Of a stretch of 64,000 bases of DNA, positions 56,451-64,000 are shown one piece after another. The stretch is from Culex pipiens pallens. Its lineage: Eukaryota; Arthropoda; Insecta; Diptera; Culicidae. Numbering within the stretch: the first letter of the stretch is position 1; every line of letters starts with the position of its first letter. Under the pieces are notes generated by a model. The model ran no database searches. It was not told the DNA's origin and worked only from the letters and a program-made list of their open reading frames with translations. Both the position numbers and the translations under genes were made by a program. The DNA lies in the NCBI RefSeq assembly GCF_016801865.2, contig NC_068938.1, forward strand, positions 191,229,409 through 191,293,408, given 5' to 3'.

Positions 56451-59285
56451 TAAAATAGTTTGAAGAAAAAATATGATAAAACCTTTTCACAGATTTAAAC
56501 AATCATCATCCAACAGACAGACCAATGCAGACGCTGATAATTAGTGGGGTGTGTATTCGAATTAGGAGCCATCAGACATCCACCGTACCGTAAACGAAGC
56601 CATCGGGCTAATGATTATGGCAAGGGGATCTTATGAATTTGATGCTTTTGACCCAAATCATGTTAGCAATCTACCGCGACTAAGGATCTTTTGCAAAAGT
56701 GATGTTAGTTGCGTTTCGTAAGTTTAAACAATGTTTTCCATTTTTGACCTCAGTTCTAAGAATCGAACCTTTATCTTGCATTTTTATTTTATTTAATTCC
56801 CCATGGCATCAACAGAATTTAATTTCACAATCACCAATCATGAACTACCAGAAAACGTCCATGTTTTTCGAGAGTCACACCGAGGGAGCAGACTTGTCGG
56901 TGCAGCAATGCCAAATATCTCAATTATCTCGCCGTAATGTCTGAATATTTTGCCGTTTTTTGCAGTCTGTGTGTGTCCTTTTAACCAGACTTGAAGAAGT
57001 CGAGATTCGATTCGGGAGGAGAGTGACATCGAAAAAGAACAGCAAATGCAACAGTTTTTGTGGGATTGGAGGGATTGCGACGTGTTTTTTATTCACTTTA
57101 TTTCTTAACATGGCATCTGAGAAACATGTTTTGCCGAACTTTGGTGGTTTAAATCTTCAATGGTACGTTAAAATACTTAAGCGGTCATCGTTTTTCCGAG
57201 AACGGTTGAGTTATTTTACAATGTGTTGATTGTTTTCCTTTGAATAACTTTTGTTTTCAATTTCGACTAAGAAAATGATTTTTTTTTAAATTGCCTTAAA
57301 TTGCAATTTGCAGATTTAAAAATTCTATATGACTCATAGATCTTCAAAACACAAACAAACTTAACGATGCACCTTAAATTGATACCTTTTATGCGATTTC
57401 ATTACCTAGAGCTCCAAAACCATTCCGTACTGGGGCCTTAAACCACTCTTTAATTGGTTGTCTCCGGCGTAGCCACTACCAGCCCCCTTCCTCAAAGCAT
57501 CAGTGAATCATACCCTTTGGAACGTTTAAAATCTATAATTACGGGTGCAGTGTGTATTTATTTGGTCAAAAAGACACACCAGAGACGTTATTTTCCCGAC
57601 GCCCCGGAGGCTCCAAATTGCTATAATCGTCCCAACCAACTTTGGGCAGCGACGGAACATAAAACCTGTGAGCCAAACATAAAAAAAAATCCACCTTAAC
57701 GATGATGATGCACCTCCTGAGAGAGGAATTCCCTCCTTTCGGACACTGCAGTTTTCAGCAGGTGAGTAACTGTTTTGGCCTTTTTGGATCGAAGTTCGTT
57801 TTTATTTCGCTGAATTGTTTTTGAGCGCCTCTTTCAATGAATGCATTTTCTGCGAAAGGACAACCCCTCATTAACGGGGGTTAAGTGCTCGTGGGCTTTA
57901 ATTCACCCTCTAAAGCAACACAAGCTTTGCGCGACATTGAGTTATGATGGTGAAGTGCGAAAATAATTATGTTGCACTGGAAGAGCAACTCCCTTGGCAA
58001 ATTTTTATTCAAACACAGAACATTGCGGAAAAAGGTAGAATGATGACATCATGGTGAGAGACAAACTCGGACAAAAATGTATTCAAAAGGGTTGTTAGAA
58101 TGGGCGCAGAAAAGGTGGCGGCATTTTTTTTTGTTCTGTTTGCACCCGAGTTTAATGATGCACTTGCGATAGCATAATTATGTGCGAACAAGGTTTTGCT
58201 TTTTTGTGCGAGTTTCACTGGAGAGCCAGCAGTGGAGCAGGTTTTAGTCAAGTTAAAGGATATTTGATTTGTCTTTTAGGATTTTAGCATAAATTTAAAA
58301 TAAAAAAAAATAAGATTTTGAATGCTAAATATTAAATTGATTACATTTTTTTTGTACTGGCAAGTGTATCAAAGATTTGAAATACAAAACTTTAAATTTA
58401 AGCCAGAGTTATCAAAAAATCAAAATAATATGGAAACCTGTCAAAAAAGGTTTATTAATTTTTCAAAAATTTTAAAATTTGTTGAGTAGTTTTATTCTGG
58501 GTGCTGAATAGTGGTTAGAAAAACGGTCTCAATTTTGAACTGTCAAAGTGGAACCAATTTACTGTTAGCTAAAAGTAGAGAGTATTGTTATCGATGCAAA
58601 ATAGTTTTTATTTGCAAGAATGATTTTTTTTTGCTTTTGAGGACCAGAAGTTGAAGTCAAGTAATCTTAGGAACATTGAAAGCGAGATCGCCGATGCTGT
58701 TGTACCATCCAGAAGCTGTCCTTATTGTTTGATTCCGTTTTCAAAACTACTGATTTAGTGAAAGTCTTTTCTGTTTGTTGGATCAGATTTGCTAGAATTA
58801 ATTATGATTTTTCGCTGGACCAGGAAGAGCTGCAGGATTCCAAAATAAACCGAGGTATTTATCTTCAACATCGCAGAATGAAACTCTCGTCGCAGTTCTT
58901 GATCACCCGTAAAAAAGGAAAACCTCTTTTAACCGAAAGAAACTTGAAAACACACACAATTTTCCAGCAAAATAATGTAGAAAACTAGACTAAATAAAAC
59001 GCATACAACTGATTATAAAAAAGGCTCATCTACCACTAGGAAAAAAGTCATGCTTATGCTTGAACAGCCTCCTAGTTTGTAGATGCAAACAAAGTGGGAT
59101 CATTCGAAAATCACGTTACGCATTCTCTCTATTCATCACCCAGGTTTTATACATGCAGAAAATCACAAAATTTCATATTACAGAATTTTTTTGAATCCAC
59201 TAAAAGATGATTTTCAATCACTCTTGAAAGTTTCATGAAGATATTACATGGTTAAACTGAGTTAGAGACGATTTTAAGCTCAAAA
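56451..59285. other. Non-repetitive DNA, no gene recognised
   Basis: Balanced at 56.5-58.3 kb, AT-rich afterwards. Frames up to 89 codons lack recognisable domains. No RNA gene or element ends seen. Confidence 0.4.
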
Positions 59286-59572
59286 TGCCACGATATCTCG
59301 AGATGGGATGGACCAAATTGGCTGAAATTCGGGGTGAAGACTCTCAAAAAATATCCCGTGTGCATGACGAAGCCTGATTTTAAATTTTCGCTTTTTAAAA
59401 AATACAAAAATCAAAAACTGTTGATTTTTTGTATGAAAAAAAAATATTTTTAATCATTTTTAAAATAAGTTTTTTGAAAATTGGCTTTCGTCATGCACAC
59501 AGGACTGGTTTAACGAGTCTTCACCAAAATTTTGAGCCAATTCGGTCAAGGCAGTGTTAAGATATCGTGGCA
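59286..59572. repeat. Foldback repeat, about 90-bp arms
   Basis: GCCACGATATCT, CCAAATTGGCT (CCGAATTGGCT), GGTGAAGACTC and GTGTGCATGACGAA occur in the left arm (59286-59375) and inverted in the right (59483-59572). The loop is AT-rich. No TSD identified. Confidence 0.78.
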
Positions 59573-59744
59573 CCCGTTTTTTGAAACTGCTAACTTAAAA
59601 TAGCAATATTTCGGCAATGATACAACAAAATGTCTTCAAATTTGTTTTGATAATGGATGAAAATGTATATTTCAATTCCCTGAAAACAGATTTTTAATAA
59701 AATTAAGTGTGAGCAACTCTCTACGATATCGACCATTTTAATTT

Positions 59745-60565
59745 TATGTATTTTTTTATTTGACTCAAACTTTGTGGGGGCCTTCCCTATGACCAAATAA
59801 GCTATTTTGCGTCATTGGTTCACCCATACAAGTCTCCATACAATTTTGGCTGCTGTCCATACAAAAATGGTATGTAAATATTCAAACAGCTGTAACTTTT
59901 GAGTGAATTTTCTGATTAATTTGGTGTCTTGGGCAAAGTTGTAGGTATTGTTGAGGACCTTTGAGAAAAAAAATAGGTACACGGAAAAAATTGCAGATTT
60001 TTTTATTAAATTGTTTTTACTTAAACTCAATTTCCCAAAACAAGAATTTTTTGATTTTAAAGATTTTTTTATATGTTTTAGGGGACAAAAATCCGCAACT
60101 TTTGAGCCATAGTCAAAAAATCTGCCGCCGAGTTATGAATTTTTGAAAAAATAGTGATTTTTGGAAATAATTGAAGTTTCATGCAAAAACAAGTTTGACA
60201 TTACTTTTTAATGCAAAATTGAATTTGCAATCGAAAAGTACTTTACAGATTTTTTGATAAAGGGCTCCGTTTTCAAGATATAGCCACCGAAAGTTTGATT
60301 TTAGCGAAATATTTGCAGTTTTTCAATTTTTAAAAATAGTGACCATGAGTGACCATTTCTAAAAAATTATTTTTTTTGAAAGTTCAGAAAATTTGCTATA
60401 AAATTGTCTAAGAGACATTGAAGATTGGACTTCGGGTTGCTGAGATAGAGCCGCTTTAAGAAAAAGAAACACGAAAATTGAAGTTTTCTAAATCTCACCA
60501 AAACAACCCACCTTTTTCTAATGACGATATCTCAGCAATTAATGGTCCGATTTTCAATATTAATA
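59745..60565 (+). repeat. Dispersed repeat family A, copy 3 (left part, split by an insertion)
   Basis: Follows copy 1 (18444-19030) block by block: TTTTGCGTCATTGGTT, CTGTCCATACAAAAATG, GTGTCTTGGGCAAAGTTGTA, TTTTATATGTTTTAGGGGAC, CGAGTTATGAATTTTTGAA and CGTTTTCAAG. The right remainder resumes at 61827. Confidence 0.8.
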
Positions 60566-61826
60566 TGGGTAATTCTCTACCAACTCACACGAAATCGGGA
60601 AAAGTTGCCCCGACCCCTCTTCGATTTGCGTGAAACTTTGTCCTAAGGGGTAACTTTTGTCCCTGATCACGAAACCGAGGTCCGTTTTTTGATATCTCGT
60701 GACGGAGGGGCGGTACGACCCCTTCCATTGTTGAACATGCGAAAAAAAAGGAGTTTTTCAACAATTTGCAGCCTGAAACGGTGATGAGATAGAAATTTGG
60801 TGTCAAAGGGACTTTTATGTAAAATTAGACGCCCGATTTGATGGTGTACTCAGAATTCCGAATAAACGTATTTTTCATCGAAAAAAACACTAAAAAAGTT
60901 TTAAAAATTCTCCCATTTTCCGTTACTCGACTGTAAAAAATTTTGGAACATGTCATTTTATGGGAAATTTAATGTACTTTTCGAATCTACATTGTCCCAG
61001 AAGGGTCATTTTTTCATTTAGAACAAAAATTTTCATTTTAAAATTTCGTGTTTTTTTCTAACTTTGCAGGGTTATTTTTTAGAGTGTAACAATGGTCTAC
61101 AAAGTTGTAGAGCAGACAATTACAAAAATTTTGATATATAGACATAAGGGGTTTGCTTATAAACATCACGAGTTATCGCGATTTTACGAAAAAAAGTTTT
61201 GAAAAAGTTACTTTTTGGCTTTCTCTTTGTTTCGTCGTCCGTGTCTGTCGCGGGTGACCATGAACGGCCATGATCGATGACGACCAACTTTTTCAAAACT
61301 TGTAGAACATTGTTACACTCTAAAAAATAACCCTGCAAAGTTTGAAAAAACACGAAATTTTAAAATGAAAAATTTTGTTCAAAATGAAAAAATTACCCTT
61401 CTGGGACAATGTAGATTCGAAAAGTACATTAAATTTCCCATAAAATGACATGTTCCAAAAATTTTTACAGTCGAGTAACGGAAAATGAGAGAATTTTTAA
61501 AACTTTTTTAGTGTTTTTTTCGATGAAAAATACGTTTATTCGGAATTCTGAGTACGCCATCAAATCGGGCGTCTAATTTTACATAAAAGTCCCTTTGACA
61601 CCAAATTTCTATCTCATCACCGTTTGAGGCTGCAAATTATTGAAAAACACCTCTTTTTTCACATGTTCAAAAATGGAAGGGGTCGTACCGCCCCTCCGTC
61701 ACGAGATATCAAAAAACGGACCTCGGATTCGTGATCAGGGACAAAAGTTACCCCTTAGGACAAAGTTTCACGCAAATCGAAGAGGGGTCGGGGCAACTGC
61801 TGTGTGAGTTGGCGGAGAATTACCCA
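60566..61826. mobile_element. 1.26-kb foldback element with about 540-bp arms and TA target duplication
   Basis: TGGGTAATTCTC at 60566 and inverted GAGAATTACCCA ending 61826, flanked by TA (60564-60565, 61827-61828). Arms 60566-61107 and about 61288-61826 are closely matching inverted copies, including TCGATTTGCGTGAAACTTTG, CCCGATTTGATGG and CATTTTATGGGAAATTTAAT. The centre of about 180 bp contains TCGTCGTCCGTGTCTGTCGC. No transposase. Inserted in family A copy 3. Confidence 0.9.
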
Positions 61827-61975
61827 TATATGAAACATTCGTGAAATTTTTCGATCTTTTCGAAAAAAATATTTTGAAAATTTTTAAATCACGACTAACA
61901 TTTTAAAAGGGCCGAATCTTGAATATTACGCCCATTTAAAATGCTAGTCTTTATTTAAAAATTTTCAAAATATTT
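61827..61975 (+). repeat. Dispersed repeat family A, copy 3 (right part)
   Basis: TATATGAAACATTCGTGAAA and following AT-rich sequence appear to continue the family A copy interrupted at 60565. Linking the halves rests on the TA duplication and my memory of this repeat style. Confidence 0.55.
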
Positions 61976-62030
61976 TTTAATGTTATTTTTTTTGGAATAT
62001 TTTTTAATGTTAATATTCCAAAGGTCGTTG

Positions 62031-62186
62031 ATGAGGTTCAGCTTGTGAAGATGCAACTACCTTCCCTTTATTAAGCAATCGAATCCAGAAGGGAAAAGAT
62101 CACCAATTGTGTTGGTCAGAGCCGAGATTTGAACCCCGATCTACCGCTTACTAGGCAGGAGCGTTACCAAGCGGTACATGTGGCCC
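62031..62186 (-). mobile_element. tRNA-related SINE-like element
   Basis: Minus strand starts GGGCCACATGTACCGCTTGG and has a B box GGTTCAAATCTC (62135-62124) plus an A-box-like GTACCGCTTGGTAACG. An anticodon-arm-like CTCCTGCCTAG lies between. A body of about 90 bp follows to about 62031. Acceptor pairing is lost, so it is not a working tRNA. An AATATT/ATTAACATTAAAAAATATT repeat borders the 3' side. Confidence 0.65.
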
Positions 62187-64000
62187 AGATATTGAACAGT
62201 CATCATTAGCAACACAATAATCCAAGCTCAACTTTTTTGGAATGTCATTAATCTTCGATGTTGCAATTTTGCCATTCCTGGTACAGCAACTGCGAGCTCC
62301 GGAATTGATTAATTGGAACAAGCTCATTTTTCACACCCCTATTAATACCTGGTGTATGTCTGTGCGTAAAGGTGTGCACCTCTTGCCAAATTAGGGCTCT
62401 CACATTCCACAAAAACCCAACGGGGTTGGTTCGATATCCTGCGGTGAGCTCCTCTCAAATCGAGAGCAAATCCTCCCAACAGTGTTGGCAGACTGCTTAG
62501 AGAAAGTCGTTTGAAAGATGACTTTCCCCAAAAAACCACAAACCTCAAGTTGCCTCGTTAGTTTACACTTGAGCGATTGGTTGCTGCTGCTGCTGCGGTT
62601 TTCAAACTATTCTTTGGGCTCTTTAACTTGTCTAAATCCATCCAGACGAACCACTCATAACCTATAAGTTATGGCCCAGTCCCCAGCCAGTATTGGCTTC
62701 CAAAAAGTGTGGCCAACGGCGCAGCCACGCTGTTATTTATTAAATTAAATTCTTAATTTGAATGATTTACGGGTCGCACACACTTTTGACTGCTACACTC
62801 TTGTGTTGTGTTAAAAAGCCACGAACAAACTTACATACAGGCACATGTACAAAAAATGAAAGGGACTCATCTAGTGAAATGACGCTACAAAGGAATTTTT
62901 GTGTTTTTATTGTTCTGGAAGGCACTGTAAATAAAATCAAAATATAAAAACTCTTCAAAATTCAGGAAAACATCAAGCTATGATAGCAAACATGTTTCAT
63001 AAATTTTTCACCGTGCACCCTCTCCACATTTTGCATGGTGCCTGGTGTCATTTATGTCGAGTAGCTTGGCGAGGCTCTCCAGTCTTTTGGTCGTTTTCCC
63101 TTTTCACATATCACACATGAATGATGAGGAAGTGGCCAACGCGAACAGTGATGACACTGCTGTTGTGAGTGTTGAGCCAAAGGAAGTGCAGCGCTACATG
63201 CTCCACCGTGCTTACACACACACACACGCGTTCTCCGGTCGGTCTCTTTTGCTCTGTGTGATGCTGATTAATGCTCGGAATATGATGAGTTATAATAAAA
63301 TTTATTACATTTTTATTGCCGCTCGGGAAACACCGTGGGATTAATAGTAGGAAAAGTGTAAATAAATACAAAAGAGTACAATTTATTTACTGCAAAACCT
63401 TTTCGAAATATCCACACTTTGGAGGATTTTTGTTGTTCTGTTCTGTTATTTGATCGATTATTGGAAATAAAAAAGGCTTGATAAATTATTGTTTTAGCCT
63501 TACTCACTAAAGAAAGCTAAAGGTTTTACTTTATGGCTAGACATCATTTTCATCTTCGTAAATATTACAATTTAGCATGAATTTTAATCGGAAAAATCTC
63601 TAAAAAATCGCACTGCTTCAATTTTCGACGCATCGTCGCCAAGTCGATAAGTTGTCAAGTTGAGTTTCGAATACTGGGGCGAGAATGCTGGCGCATGTAT
63701 TTTGTGGCTCGAGATAAATTTGTTTTGTAGTAGCTTGCATTTCGATGTGTAGTGTCCCTCGGATGATATAAAAGTATTGCCAGCCTCAATTAGATAGGTA
63801 GCATTATTTTGTAAATTATGGCATCAGACTAGGTGCACACAAATGTTCAATTGTCGTTCCCTTTCGTCTTCCGATCGTCGTCCGGAACAGACGTCCTAAG
63901 TCGGTCTTAAATAAAGTGGTGTAACAGAAGTCTAACGCGTGTTTCCCTAACCTCAAATCACAACACTTCACGATGCTTCTCAGTTTCTTTTACCCTGTCC
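62187..64000. other. Mostly single-copy DNA; TATA-like and AATAAA signals near the right edge
   Basis: Balanced at 62.2-63.3 kb, with CA-repeat words near 63215. No recognisable coding frame. 63760-63920 contains GATATAAAAG (63767) and TAAATAAAG (63909), a pattern also seen in LTRs or short transcription units, but the window ends before this can be decided. Confidence 0.35.

Overview
The window looks like a mosquito nuclear genome segment, most probably Culicinae and Culex-like. The evidence is one clear insect developmental gene exon (frizzled), AT-rich non-coding DNA, and a dense set of short TIR elements, foldback elements, tRNA-derived SINEs, solo LTRs and minisatellites of the kind typical of mosquito genomes. 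There is no bacterial or viral gene organisation: no operons and no ribosome binding sites. The species is an inference from repeat style and was not checked by a search.

The only protein-coding sequence I can support is the first coding exon of frizzled on the minus strand (37715-38428). It encodes the signal peptide, the complete ten-cysteine Wnt-binding domain and the linker, and ends at a GTGAGT donor. No seven-transmembrane exon lies to its left, so 1-37714 is most simply read as part of a very long first coding intron (>37.7 kb). Sequence to its right (38429 to about 39560) is the GC-richer 5' UTR/promoter side. A 169-bp hairpin element sits about 1.1 kb upstream of the start codon, and beyond about 39.7 kb the DNA is probably upstream or intergenic.

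Layout: 1-3 kb AT-rich; 3.0-3.7 kb TA-flanked MITE; 3.9-4.3 kb (TCATTGG)n; 5.0-6.3 kb and 7.2-8.3 kb low-complexity repeats ending in a 477-base stretch with no C on the plus strand; 10.1-10.6 kb the same heptamer array inverted; 13.0-16.4 kb foldback and composite elements; 17.9-22.5 kb MITEs and dispersed repeats; 26.4-27.8 kb a 164-bp tandem-repeat element; 27.9-28.7 kb a MITE-like element split by a solo LTR; 34.4-37.0 kb two hairpin/foldback elements; 37.7-39.7 kb frizzled; 40.1-40.5 kb a TIR element carrying a tRNA-like Pol III unit; 40.6-41.6 kb (GTTTCTT)n; 45.1-47.9 kb a larger, inverted copy of the 164-bp element split by another solo LTR; 48.7-56.5 kb a 9-mer satellite domain hit by a SINE and a hAT element; 59.3-62.2 kb nested foldback and SINE-like elements; 62.2-64 kb mostly single-copy.

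The long open frames in the repeat arrays (up to 976 codons) follow from repeat units that lack stop codons and are not genes. I found no undescribed gene system. The notable material is structural: long inverted repeats able to make dsRNA, nested insertions with readable target duplications, mirrored minisatellites and the C-free tract.
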